The notes beneath the pieces were generated by a model. The model had not been told where the DNA came from. It worked only from the letters and a program-made list of their open reading frames with translations, and did no database searches. A DNA stretch of 64,000 nucleotides from Rhodocollybia butyracea (lineage: Eukaryota > Basidiomycota > Agaricomycetes > Agaricales > Omphalotaceae), in contig JADNRY010000036.1 of the NCBI GenBank assembly GCA_015501585.1, positions 1-64,000 on the forward strand, read 5' to 3'. Positions 11,691 to 22,311 of the stretch are shown in pieces (within the stretch, counting starts at the first letter, position 1; each line of letters begins with the position of its first letter). Both the position numbers and the translations under genes were made by a program.

Positions 11691-12412
11691 ATTAGTGAAA
11701 AATAGTTGGAACTCCAGGTACCGGTAGTACTGTCTCATAGGTTATCTCATTATCCGCAAGCCTTCTGTTCTCACTATGCCAGCGTCAAATAATATTGGGC
11801 GAAATCTTTTGCAAAATTATCCTTGTAATTGCTTACCTTTTTCAGTATAAATGTTGCTCGAAATTCTCCAATAATTTCCTCTGAAAAATAGATTGTAATT
11901 CATTGTCTTTTTCAATACAAATTTCATCTGTAATCTATTTTCTTTTTTGAGCGAAAAAGATAAGGAGATTGCTTATCTTTTTTGCCCATGATTAATTGAA
12001 AATTTCGAGCAATATTTTTACAAGGTAATAATTGGACAATGATTGGGCAGGAACTGGGCAAGAATCGGTAGCTCCATCATGTGATGTAGATATGACACAG
12101 CATTGCCAATGGCAAATGTGGCTTATCCGAGGTGTGTAAGCTTGTGTGAAAGTTATATACCATGCCACAATTAACGGTCTTGGATCCTCTTTCTAAGATA
12201 GTTTGAGATTGTACCGATGTCCCATTTAGCTTTATTTCATCACAGTGTGGCTATTTGCTTGGTTTACAGTATTTACACGTTAGATTTATGCCAAAAGGCT
12301 ACAACAGACATCATATCTACATCACATGATTGTGCTGTCCAATTCTTGCCCAATTATTACCTTGTAAAAATATTGCTCAAAATTTTCAATTAATCACAAG
12401 CAAAAAAGATAA

Positions 12413-13517
12413 GGGCCTGTTTGGCTGCCAGGGTTTTTCATATAGCGCTCTATTTTGTTTATTTTCAAAAACATACATCGCGTGAGAATTGAACATTCAG
12501 TATATTTTGATCCTATCAGGATACACCACGGGTGGGAACAGGGTCCAGTGTTGTGGCTAAGGCCTTAATTAACCCCTCCACATGAAGTTAGGTCTTAATA
12601 GGTTAATTTGAGGGGTTAATTAATGGCAAATTAATGGCAATCTAAGTGCAAATTAAGGCCTAGGTAAAAACAATTAATTTCCAGTGTACTTGTCTCCAGA
12701 GCCACCCAAAGCATCATCATCAAGTGTCTCATTGTCCTTTCCTTGTGCTCACAATTCCATTATCAACTAAATACTGCACATGGAACATGTCACAGCTGTG
12801 TTCTGCAGGTGTTCTGGCACCAGTTCTTCTGCTCTGTAAATTGGTATCAGTGGTTGTTGAGTGGTTGATTAACTGAAAAGGATGTTAGATGACCAGGGTA
12901 GCTGGCATACTCATGAGCTCCCCGAAGGAAGTGGAGTTGGGGGGGAGGGGTTAAATATTCTCGAGACTTGTTTGGGTGCAAGCCACTTGAACACATGTCT
13001 TATTAAGACCTAACTAACCCTTAACTAAAAATTCCAGCGAAGTTAGGCCTTAATCTTAATTAAGTCTTAGGTCTTAACCACAACACTGACAGGGTCGAGC
13101 ATCGTTGAACAACTCTTCCCACCAGGCTCCGCTCAACACCACGCGCCCTAGTGCACCCTCCGCTTACTTCTGGTTCCATCACCACCCTTGAATACAGGAA
13201 TTTTTCAAGTCAGAAACAACAGAAGCATTGTCTATTAGCTTGCTACTAGTACTTCATTCAGGTAATTGGAGATACTTTGGGAGATAAAGACATATTGTCG
13301 CTGTTGGAGACAACGAGCCAGATGTTAGGGCACACTTCAGAAGTGTGCAGCAAAAGAGCCAAAAAATATAACGACAGTCAACCGAACAGGCACGGTTTTT
13401 TGCATACGTTACTTAAAAAGCGGTACAAATACTTTTATCAAAATTGATACTATAAAAGTAAATTTCAACAATAATATGCCGATGAAATGGAAAAAACCCT
13501 AGCAGCCGAACAGGCCC
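12413..13517. mobile_element. Harbinger/PIF-type MITE nested in the CACTA element
   Basis: Terminal repeats GGGCCTGTTTGGCTGCCAGG (left) and, inverted, GGGCCTGTTCGGCTGCTAGG (right) are flanked by the duplication TAA (12410-12412, 13518-13520). A 3-bp TWA-type target duplication with G-rich GGSC ends is typical of PIF/Harbinger. 1105 bp including a further nested hAT-type element, no coding capacity. Its ends differ from those of the Harbinger transposon at 51.6 kb, so that transposase is not an obvious match. Confidence 0.8.
12546..13088. mobile_element. hAT-type MITE nested in the Harbinger MITE
   Basis: Ends CAGTGTTGTGGCTAAGGCCT (left) and, inverted, CAGTGTTGTGGTTAAGACCT (right), with a perfect 8-bp target duplication ACAGGGTC at 12538-12545 and 13089-13096. 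An 8-bp TSD with CA(G)-starting short ends is characteristic of hAT elements. 543 bp, rich in TTAATTAA-like and AAGGCCTTAA-like palindromic words; no open frame. Confidence 0.85.
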
Positions 13518-13946
13518 TAAGCAATCTCCTTATCTTTTTCACTCGAAAAAGACAATAGATTACAGACAAAATTTGTATTGAAAAAGACAATGAATTACAA
13601 TCTATTTTTCAGAGGAAATTATCGGAGAATTTAAAGCAAAATTTATACCGAAAAAGGTAAGTAATTACAAGGATAATTTCGCAAAAAAATTCGCCCGATA
13701 TTTTTTGACACTGGCGTAGTGTCTAACAGAAAGGTAGTGGCATCACTTTCAACGGCGCTACAACCAAAGTCACCACCACTGGAAAATTCCCTGTCATCAG
13801 TGAGCTTATTTACCCATGAATGCACCCAAGTCCTTTTCCAACCATTTGTAGGTGTCGATTGTGGAAAATGCACTGGTTGAACTTGGAACTGGGGCTCGCT
13901 CGATGCAACCGGAGGCGAGGCCGCTGACCTGGTTCTTGGTGGTGGT

Positions 13947-14184
13947 TGAGATACATTGACTGAGTCTATACTCGGAATCAAGTATCGAGTTCGACAGGGG
14001 ATCTGCCTGTGATTTGGTCAGTCCCTACTCGTCTCTGGGAGGTATCTCTGAGGTACTGAAGTAGTGGTGGTGGTTGGGAAGAAAGAGATCTCTATTGTCT
14101 CAGTATGAGTACGTAGCTTATATACTGTAAAGATACTTAGATAATATGATGAGTTTTGTGCGTAGACACACATGAAGCTCGACA
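13947..14184 (-). repeat. 3' LTR of the short LTR element
   Basis: 238 bp, TGAGATACATTGACTGAG to AAGCTCGACA on the plus strand; a direct copy of 15342-15579 with a few substitutions. Confidence 0.9.
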
Positions 14185-15341
14185 TCCCCTCTCTACTTTA
14201 AAAAAAGACAGAAAGGGTAAGGAAAAGGGAAAGAAAAAAACAAAGAAGTGAACACCAATACAGAGTGGGTGATCAGCATGGATGAATGAAAAGGTACAGA
14301 AATATGAATGGATTAATGAATTGAACAGACTTTGTATCGAGGCGGTGAAGAATGTATGCTGAAGGCATAATGGACATGTAGAAATGACTTGGTGGACTGG
14401 ACCAGAGCTTATAGACATAGCTCGTTGGACAGGGAGGGAATCGGGATCGAAAGGTCCTGACTGCGATAACCGAAGCTTATCAACAAAGCTTATCGGATAG
14501 GAAAGGAAGTGATGAAGTATGGGGTTGGGATTGGAAGGTCCCAACTTGTAGCACCTTTCCGGACATCGATGGAAAATACGGCGCAGTGACCTCTTGTTCT
14601 TTAAGAGATACGACACACCCAAGACAGTAAGGACGGATTGGAAATGGCTATCGTGCGATGCGAGCCAAAGACCAATGGAATAGATAGAATGTTGCCAAGA
14701 TACAAGACAAATATGAGGGACTGTTTGATCGACCTAGTGTCGATGAATGCAAAGCAAAATGCCAAGATGATGACCAACATGATAACGGAAGTGGTGATCC
14801 TTGAGAATCTGTGTCGATATCACTCTTCGGAAGGAAAATACCTGTATTGAGAACAATATGATCATTGGATCTCTGTCATGCCAAACCTCGAGAAATCCAT
14901 TGGACAGCATCAAGACAAGCACCCATCCCAGCAACACGTTCCCTTCTCGAAATGACAGCGAGGGCGGCGGGATGGAGGACCAATGATAGGGGCTTGCTGA
15001 ACGGAGACATGTTCAAGCATGCGAGAAAGCTGCCCGATAGGGTCAGCTAGTGATTGAACATGGAAGTTGAATGTTTTGTGAGTGGAATGTTAAAGATAAT
15101 GAATGTGAATGAATATAGACAGCGATGTCGAAGGCTTGCCGCACATTGATACATTCAGACAGACATACCAACGGTTAGCCAGCAACCGATCATAGTCATT
15201 GAATGTATATTCGTGATTGAATACACGAGAATAAAATGAACGTGAGTGAAATCGACAGCGGCGTCGGAGTAGTCCAAGAAGAACGGAAATAGGGGTGTTG
15301 ACGATCTGCCTTGGATCCCCCCTCAGGCGGTGGGCCCCAGA

Positions 15342-15579
15342 TGAGATACATTGACTGAGTCTATACTCGGAATCAAGTATCGAGTTTGACAGGGGATCTG
15401 CCTGTGATTTGGTCAGTCCCTACTCGTCTCTGGGAGGTATCTCCGAGGTACTGAAGTAGTGGTGGTGGTTGGGAAGAAAGAGATCTCTATTGTCTCAGTA
15501 TGAGTACATAGCTTATATACTGTAAAGATACTTAGATAATATGACGAGTTTCGTGCGTAGACACGCATGAAGCTCGACA
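15342..15579 (-). repeat. 5' LTR of the short LTR element
   Basis: 238 bp; same ends and length as 13947-14184. Confidence 0.9.
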
Positions 15580-16227
15580 TGGTGTCAAAGTATGTTTTTT
15601 TTTTCGGAAGCTTGCGGTTTTTTCTAATGTCTATATTACTTGCAGATCTCAGGTGGAACGGTGTGAACTGTCTCCTATGTGTATCATTGTACAACAACAT
15701 AAAATGTATACATTGAATATAACTCAGGTTTCCCAAATGAAGCCAACATTTCAGAGAGGGATATAACTGTTGGATTAATCAAAACTCCAAAAGACGTTGG
15801 AAGGCGACTCGCGAGGAAGACATTGTTCACTGGTTGAGAAGATACAGTAAGTAAGTTGACAATCAAGATATTATTGGCCTTCCTCAAGAGAGAGTCTGAG
15901 AGCTGTAATTGTTGTTGTGGTTAGGTTTTACTGGAGTGGAACTCAAGAGGGCTCTATCCAATTCCGGTTGTTCAGCACCATCATGTGGTCAAGGATGTGA
16001 GTGAGTCCACAAAGACCTACCAATATACCATAATCCAAGGACCTGTTCCAAAAATCCAATTGCTGGGGACATTTGCCACAATCTACCGCAATCCACCTTC
16101 CATTGCCCTGTCTTGATAGGTATTATTCTCGATCTGGTAATTAGACAGCGCAAGAAAGGTATTCGAGGGATAGTCCATGGCAGCGGGTCCGGTATGCTGT
16201 TCAAAAGTGTGAATAATTACATTGTCA

Positions 16228-16401
16228 TTTTCTCGCAAGTTGTATCATACAATTTCTCGCAAGTCCAAATAAGTGTCAATTTCTCGCAAGTTCAATCATC
16301 CAATTTCTCGCAAGTTGTATTCAAGTTTACTTTATTTCTCGCAAGTTCAGCTAAGTGTCTATTTCTCGCAAGTTCTGACATTGGTCAATTTCTCGCAAGT
16401 T
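16228..16401 (+). repeat. Left iteron array, seven TTTCTCGCAAGT copies
   Basis: The 12-bp core recurs seven times with variable spacers of about 10-20 bp (for example GTATCATACAA, CAATCATCCAA). All copies face inward. Confidence 0.9.
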
Positions 16402-17408
16402 AGTTTTCAGGGCCGGTTAGTTATGTAACTTACCATATCTGGTAGAGCCAGGTCTCGACTCTGTCATGTGACTAGTGAGCAACGACACATGACAGTAGGA
16501 CCGTGACCTCGGGTATTTCGGCTATCCTGCTTGATCGAGCGGCTGAGCGAGTGTAATCATATCGTATCATATCATATCATATCTGATCTGGAGGCATATC
16601 TGATCTGGAGGATAAGATATACATCGGCAGACGTGAGAATCTAGGGCTGGATAGCGATGTTGTGGGCCAGAATTCCAAAAATAATAAAAACCAAAAAAGG
16701 AAAGAGGAGAAAAGAGAAAGAAAGAAAGAAAGGAATTCCTCACTCTCAATCTCAATGAAAATTACTCTGTGCTGTTGTCGAAGCTCTCGCAAGATGATCC
16801 CGGTGTTCATATAGCGTTTGGATGTCATCGGCATTGCCGAGATGATACCACCAAGAAAATCGCAAGATTTTCCTTTTTTGAATTTTTTTTGCCGTAACTT
16901 TCGGGAAATCTCGTGAATATTAGGTGACTCATCTGGATAGCGATCCCGAAAACGGAAATTGTCGTGACGAAATCAGTCAATAGATAAGATAAGATGTTAG
17001 TATGAAGCCGCCCACTCAACGTTAAGAGACGAAGAACAATAAATAAGTCGTTATACTCTGCATTGTATACGTAGTTCATCTACTAAGTACACTGGATACA
17101 TTAGAAAGTCTAAGTACTACTAGTATACCTCTCCAAAAGGCTCGGATCTCCTGTTTCAGAAGGCTGCTGTTTAAATCAACCCTCTCTTTAGGCATCTTAA
17201 ATCTTGAGCCTTTTGAGTGTCCAGGTGTCCCTACTATTGAAGTATCCAGGCTGTGAATCATCTTACATATCAATATTGCCATACTTATCAAGTTCTGTAA
17301 GTAATTACAAGAGAACAAGCTAGGATTTCAACCCCTTGCTCAACTATGGTAGCAGGTATGTAGTGTAAACTCGTATGGTCTCATTTTATAAAGAGCCATG
17401 CATGAATC

Positions 17409-17480
17409 TTGGTGGTACATGGATGCGATGTTGGCACAAAAAACAAGACTCTTTTTTGTGCCAACATCACCGTGTACCAC
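17409..17480. repeat. Imperfect hairpin inside the unclassified element
   Basis: GTTGGCACAAAAAA and TTTTTTGTGCCAAC pair exactly around CAAGACTC; the outer stem (GTGGTACA / TGTACCAC-like) is imperfect. Confidence 0.7.
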
Positions 17481-18220
17481 AGATTGGTCACAGTCTACAG
17501 ATACCCATCTTCGGTGTTACTGTGGAAGCTTATAGCTCCCGCTACCTTTCTCATAATGGTTGCGGACAGAAAGGGTTTATTGGACACTTTATTATTTTCT
17601 GGGAGGTGCGTGGATTGATCCTGGGTACCGCGCTGAGCGTCTGTGGTGGGAATAACATTCCTACTATGGATGTATGACTAATTATTTGCTATCCTATTCG
17701 CTATTTGCCCACAGCATAGGTATCCACCCGAATCTAGTTATCAGCCTACGGCTAAGCGCCCGGCACCATTGAATCTAATCATCTTCTTGATCGTCTTCAC
17801 AAGTTTGCTGGCATGGATAGCCAAAACCGGCCTTGATGGCCCATGAGATTGAAATGTGAGGCATATGGTTACATGTACAAGTAGATACTATGGTAAGAAA
17901 AGGAGTGAACATTGGCAGTAAGGGGTTTTGCTCAAGTCAAGCTCAAGTTTTGCTTGTACAAACTGGTGATAAAAAGAGAAAAACTGCCAGCTCAAGATGT
18001 CCTTAAGCTGTGTCACTTGGCAACTGAATGAATGCTTGCCCGAGTCTCAGTTGCACCAGAGGGACTTGACCACTTGCCAGCGGGATAGCCATCGGCCGAT
18101 CGGTGATCACCCGAAGTCACGGTCATATTGTCATGTGTCGTTGCTCACTAGTCACATGACAGAGTCGAGACCTGGCTCTACCAGATATGGTAAGTTACAT
18201 AACTAACCGGCCCTGAAAAC

Positions 18221-18344
18221 TAACTTGCGAGAAATTGACCAATGTCAGAACTTGCGAGAAATAGACACTTAGCCGAACTTGCGAGAAATAAGATAAACTT
18301 GAATACAACTTGCGAGAAATTGTATGATACAACTTGCGAGAAAA
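18221..18344 (-). repeat. Right iteron array, five inverted copies
   Basis: ACTTGCGAGAAA (reverse complement of the left iteron) appears five times. Two interior units of the left array are missing; the rest align with the left terminus. Confidence 0.9.
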
Positions 18345-18496
18345 TGACAATGTAATTATTCACACTTTTGAACAGCATAGGAGAGGAAAGAGATTGACTT
18401 TGTTTAATAGACTGGATATCGTCAAATTTCTGAGGTAGGCCAAGAATACAGCGAAGCAGACGGAGTTCCACTGGTTTGTATATTATCATAAGGGTT

Positions 18497-18541
18497 GGTT
18501 AGGTTAGGTTAGGTTAGGTTAGGTTAGGTTAGGTTAGGTTT
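18497..18541. repeat. (TTAGG)n short tandem repeat
   Basis: About eight to nine perfect 5-bp units, 118 bp outside the right end of the unclassified element. It resembles a telomere repeat but fungal telomeres are normally TTAGGG, so it is best called a microsatellite. Confidence 0.85.
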
Positions 18542-19032
18542 AAATGGGGTTGATTCAACATCGCCAGCAAGGTCACAGCCATGCGTCGAATAGCAAGAGG
18601 TTGACCAAAGATTTCACCAGCCAATTGGCGGGGCCTTCGATGCTGATTACACGATGACGGCTGTTGTTTGCATCAGACATGGGAGTTAGGAAGCAAACAG
18701 CTTATCCTGGATTCCTGGTGTTAGTCCGCTCACACACGCTGTGAATTTATCATGACTCAAACTTGACTCAAACCCAGAAAATATCATAGATACTTCATGT
18801 ATCTGCCAGATATATATATATTTAAGGAGGCTGCGGGAACCAGAAACTCTTGTACCACCGCTGCCACCGTAAGCAGTCCCACCATAAGTGAACTACGCTC
18901 CGCCCAAAACTCATTGGAAGCCTCAAATTCTAAGAAGCCACTCTTCATTACAGGGATAGCGCTGTATTTAAAGCAAACTGGATACATCGAGTCCTTATAT
19001 ACAATATGCATGACAATGATGCGTATGGAGCA

Positions 19033-19655
19033 CTAAGAATGGAGATATGTCGCAGGAGGTGCCGCAGGCCTCACATAAATCCTTGTTCCAGCCCTGTACA
19101 ATATACCGCTATCCGCGTCCTCTTTCGTGTTCTTCCCTGATAGATCCATCAGGATGCCACTATATGACACTCTTTTCAACTTGTATGTCAAGTTGAATGT
19201 GAATTCGACCTGTGAACTCTTCCCGGGGAATTTCTTAAATACCTCAGCCGGGAGTTTCTCAAATCCCTCAACCGGGGAAAATATTTCACCTCGAACCCCC
19301 GTTCTACGGAGACCGCGCTCTATAAGCTCCCTCACTGCCTCTTTGACCTTTTCGGGATTGGGTTCCAGGACCATCGAAATAAAGAGAAAATCTGAGATCA
19401 CTGCCTTCCTAGACTCGGAGATTGCTTCCTGCGCCATGCTACTGGGGCCCACACCGCGAGCCTCAAGTGAGCCGATTTTCAAGCCCAAGTCAGACTCGGA
19501 ACGCCTTTGTATCAGGGTATCGCGATTGACCTATATCGAAATTAATGCATATATTGGAATCAAACCAGTGTGCTACTCACAACGATAGGCGTTGCCCATA
19601 TGCAACTGAAAGAAGCGACCAGGAGAAAGGAAGCGTAGGGGACAGCGAAGCGCAT
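19033..19655 (-). CDS. Small secreted protein SSP3 (family of three)
   Basis: 190 residues from exons 19655-19581 and 19530-19033. The signal peptide MRFAVPYASFLLVASFSCIW-ATPIV is followed by the same phase-0 intron as in SSP1 and SSP2, then VNRDTLIQRRSESD with a dibasic site. The LPEVNGPM segment of its relatives is replaced by IGSLEARGVGPSS, while the helix (EKVKEAVRELIERGLRRTG) and the end GILYRAGTRIYVRPAAPPATYLHS stay close to SSP1. It sits inverted, about 11 kb from the pair, with its promoter and 3' flank duplicated too. No cysteine in the mature part. Function unknown. Confidence 0.85.
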
Positions 19656-19830
19656 TGCAGTGATGATGTGTGCGAGAGAGAGGTGAACTCGAAAGAACAA
19701 CGTCGAGCGGGATTTTAGTGCCTATTCTGACCAGCAGAGTGATTTAACTTTCCACCGGAAGTGGGGGGCACTTGAAGAAGTCGAGCAACCTTTATAGCGT
19801 GGTTTCTAGGAGGCCCGGGTGATCCAGATT
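19656..19830 (-). promoter_or_regulatory. SSP3 promoter, conserved family block
   Basis: On the minus strand: GATCACCCGGGCCTCCT, then GCTATAAAGGTTGCTCGACT (TATA box 19796-19791) and AAATCACTCTGCTGGTCAGA. Order and spacing match SSP1 and SSP2. Confidence 0.65.
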
Positions 19831-20239
19831 CGCGAATTTGTAGATCCAGGTTCAAACGTTCACCAGGTTCGAGTAAAAATGGCCGCACTTGGCGGAGACT
19901 CAGAGCCAATTTTCGGACAAATCGGAGGCGCTTTCAGGTGCTTTCACCTGTGCACATGCAGTCTAGGCCTATGTATACAGTATGCGGCCTAAAGCTACAC
20001 AGCTCCGGCAATAAAAGGAGAGCTGTTTATCTTACTTCCTCGCGTCTAGACTGGGTGATGTTGCACGTTTGGCCAGCTGGAGTCACTGAATAGCTCGAAT
20101 ATAGCATATGTGAATGAATGAGTCGAACAGCACTCAGACCAGGGGATGAAAAGCTCAGAATCTGGCAGCGAGTGGACTAAGCGTTCGTTCATTAGAGTTA
20201 GCACGTGGCTATTTAAATGCCATGTGGCGACTTTGGGAC

Positions 20240-20640
20240 TGGTTGCGTTATCGATTACCTTCACTTCATGGTCCTCAGGCCACAACAAAGACTTGCTACT
20301 TCTAGTACTTGATCTCGATGCACACAGCCTGTTTAAACCGCTGGACTGGTACCGACTCCTCACTCAAACCTATATCCTTGTTGCATATAAAGACGTCGCC
20401 CCCCTCAATCCCAAAACTGCCGACTCTTGGCGACTCTTGGACTCACCCGCCATACTCTGGCTTCTTCGACGGGACACATATGACGGAGGCGCATCGGGTG
20501 ATAAAGCGAGCCTTGCGGCTATTCTGTTGACTTTTGGAGACGTTGCTTGGAAAGGAATGGGTTCCCGCAAGAACAGTGGCTAGTGTTCGGATTCGACGAG
20601 GAATCGGGAGGAGTTCATGCAGTTATAGTGCTGGAGAATG
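20240..20640 (+). pseudogene. Fragment of a Gly-X carboxypeptidase gene
   Basis: The left part matches the sequence upstream of the intact gene (CTTCATGGTCCTCAGGCCACAA, compare 25780), then jumps into the middle of the coding region (GTDSSLKP, DSW, PPYSGF, ASGDKASL, then FGFDEESGGVHA-like sequence at 20587-20625). The 5' coding half is deleted. A duplicated GGCGACTCTT and other indels shift the frame, the metal-binding HQD motif reads as HIK/YKD, and everything past FDEE is missing. Clearly non-functional. Confidence 0.8.
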
Positions 20641-21046
20641 AGCAACATTCATGGACGAGTCTCGATGTACCAAGTCCCATTCCGCACTATTAATCTCAAA
20701 TAGTTACGGGCTCGGACAACTGGGTTGTCCTCATCCCTTTGCGAACCCGGTAAGAGATTTATTTGAATGATACTTCAAAGCACGAGTTATCCAGAATGGA
20801 GCAGAACTGTGGCCCTACTAGCTCAACGTGTTGTAACATGAAAGGTCTAAATGCGAGACCAAGGGCGAGCGAAATCTCTCAAGTATACTATCAGTGAAGA
20901 ACGCTCGAAAGGCATCAGATTCGGGAAAATCTGTCTCAATTCAAGTAAGGAGAGCGATCTTAAATTCAAAAATACAACATTACCGATACTACAGAGGAAA
21001 GATCGGCCCTGTTCAGCGAACAAGCATAGGTCCACAGCACTCGCGC

Positions 21047-22311
21047 TCAACACTCAGCTCTATAGTGATAGTACGGGTAGTAGCTCCCTGTGGCATACTC
21101 ACCGTTTCTAAGGTGCGCATTGGGAGGGCGGCCGCTACCGCCATTCCAGACATGAGCACGATACCCGCTTTGTGCATCGTAGCCGGGATATCCAGAACTA
21201 TAGACACCCCCAAGACCACTGGGAGGGTGAAATCCGAATACAGGAAATGCTGGAACGAAGATGTTGCCATTAAAATTAGTGGTCACATTGTGAGTTACAT
21301 TGTTGAAGTTCTTTCTGGTCGAATTATCCACTTTCGAAACGTTAGACAAGGAGCCTCTAACATGGTTGGATAAAAGAGAAATTTCGGTTGCAGACGGAGG
21401 CACAAGCGGAGCGATTGAAGCGTCATGAGGACAGACGGTTTTCTCGATGAGAGAAAAAAATGGGTTGTTAGAGTTACGGCGAAGAGGGTTCGAAGGGATA
21501 GAAGTGAGTATTTCCGAGACGTGTTCTGCAGAGCCCATAGTGCCATTCCTGTTGTCGGGTACAGTATCCTTATGGGGGAGAGCGTGTCGAGTATCTGTGG
21601 CGCCAAAACCAGCAACAAAGGAAGAGGCGTGTGGCGAAGCATTAGCTTCAGGGGAAATGACGCCGGAGTAGTTTCTTTCCAAGCGAGTCTTATCCTCTAT
21701 AACGCTAACCCGGTCAGACAATCCTGCCAACGCGTGGATCTGAAGAAGAAAAGACGTTCATGTCGGAAACGACGGGTCAAACATTCAATAAAGCACCTGG
21801 ATATTTATCAACATGCGGTATACCTGGTCGGTATAATCTTGCAGCTGAACATCCGACACGGATGGGACTTTTCTGCGCGATGATCGTTCACTAGGACGAA
21901 TTCTTTGGAGAATTCTGATATTACATGCGAATGAGTGGGTCAATGCTAGTAAGGAGGCCCGGGGAGACACGTACTGATTGAGCATTTCTTCAACTGTCTT
22001 CAATGTGTCGTCTTTTAAGGAGTTCTGTTGGGATGCCCTTGAGATTGCATAAACCAAGCTGCAAGCCCCGGACGCAAGCTGCTTGAGTACTTCTTTCTCT
22101 TTGTTTTCCTGTATAATCCCAATGATAAGCAATCTGAAACCAGATAAGAAGACCCAAAGCAGGATACCTGAGCAATGTTGTAAATCGCCAAAGCTACGGT
22201 CGAAAACCGTCCTAAATCTGAAGTGCCCGAGTTGGTTTGCAGAACCTTCAACACATCCTCGGGGACATCCCAGGTATCTTGCAAATTTTCTTCGGCAGGA
22301 CCCGTAGACAT
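21047..22311 (-). CDS. Paralogous family member D (helical N-part, Asn/Gly-rich tail)
   Basis: Start at 22311 gives MSTGPAEENLQDTWDVPEDV, then LKVLQTNSGTSDLGRFSTVALAIYN and an intron. The next exons read ENKEKEVLKQLASGACSLVYA, ILQRIRPSERSS with SVSDVQLQDYTDQVYR, and a long last exon from LSDRVSVIEDKTRLE to the stop at 21047. The last exon contains RRNSNNPFF, KVDNSTRKNFNNVTHN and NFNGNIFVPAFPVFGFHP. The same exon plan is found in the copies at 43.2, 45.5 and 61.7 kb. Of the four, only this copy appears to keep frame across all predicted exons. Agaricomycete STAND-type proteins often have similar helical leaders and Asn/Gly motifs, but no NACHT or NB-ARC follows. Function unknown. Confidence 0.6.

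Larger units (their letters stand above)
11772..13721. mobile_element. Non-autonomous CACTA (EnSpm/CMC) element
   Basis: The ends are CACTATGCCAGCGTCAAA on the left and, inverted, CACTACGCCAGTGTCAAA on the right, flanked by the 3-bp duplication TCT (11769-11771 and 13722-13724). Removing element plus one TCT gives CTGTTCTAACAGA, which matches the parent locus (5574). Imperfect inverted termini run about 220 bp and contain AAAAAGATAAGGAGATTGC. 1950 bp long including nested insertions; no transposase seen, so mobilisation would need a partner elsewhere. The CACTA ends and 3-bp TSD are the family hallmark. Confidence 0.85.
13947..15579 (-). mobile_element. Short non-autonomous LTR retroelement (TRIM-like)
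   Basis: Two 238-bp direct repeats (13947-14184, 15342-15579) begin TG and end CA, with target duplication TGGT on both sides; excision restores the parent sequence GGTGGTGGTGTCAAAG. Orientation is minus: next to the right LTR the minus strand reads TC-TGGGGCCCACCGCC, a plausible primer-binding site, and next to the left LTR it reads AAAGTAGAGAGGGGA, a polypurine tract. The internal part (14185-15341) has no gag, RT, RNase H or integrase motif; the 161-codon frame at 14137-14622 is not recognisable. The LTRs differ by only a few bases, so insertion was fairly recent. Confidence 0.85.
11700..15666 (+). pseudogene. 3' part of a duplicated polygalacturonase, split by transposons
   Basis: Matches the parent gene from TTGGAACYCCAGGTACCGGTAG (parent 5514) to the final exon ATCTCAGGTGGAACGGTGTGA (parent 5861-5881). 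Pieces lie at about 11700-11771, 13722-13946 and 15580-15666. They are interrupted by a CACTA element and an LTR element. An inserted TTGA (CTGGTTGAACTTGG versus parent CTGGAACTTGG) also breaks the frame at about 13875. All exons upstream of GTPGTGS are absent, so this copy was 5'-truncated as well. Homology continues through the 3' flank to 16192 and resumes at 18380. It cannot encode an enzyme. Confidence 0.85.
16193..18379. mobile_element. Unclassified 2.2-kb element with iteron-filled inverted termini
   Basis: Long inverted termini (about 16193-16514 and 18109-18379) start TATGCTGTTCAAAAGTGTG. Comparison with the parent locus (GCGGGTCCAGAGAGGAAAG, 6601) gives a pre-insertion site GCGGGTCCGGAGAGGAAAG and hence a 2-bp target duplication GG. 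The termini hold seven (left) and five (right) copies of TTTCTCGCAAGT. The centre has only short minus frames (16577-17318) without known domains, plus an imperfect hairpin at 17409-17480. Subterminal repeat arrays of this kind usually bind a transposase. I cannot assign a superfamily; it looks non-autonomous. Confidence 0.75.

Noticed and set aside
11772..13721. Tc1/mariner insertion with TA duplication
   Set aside because: TA does flank an inner part of the termini, but comparison with the parent locus shows the ends are CACTA with a TCT duplication.
16228..18344. Regular repeats with spacers resembling a CRISPR array
   Set aside because: The repeat is only 12 bp, spacers are short and uneven, the two arrays are mirror images inside a transposon terminus, and the host is eukaryotic.
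16193..18379. Mariner-type TA duplication for the iteron element
   Set aside because: The TA is part of the inverted ends; the parent locus supports GG as the duplicated bases.
18497..18541. True telomere or chromosome end
   Set aside because: Only about 45 bp, internal, 5-bp unit rather than TTAGGG, with ordinary sequence on both sides.
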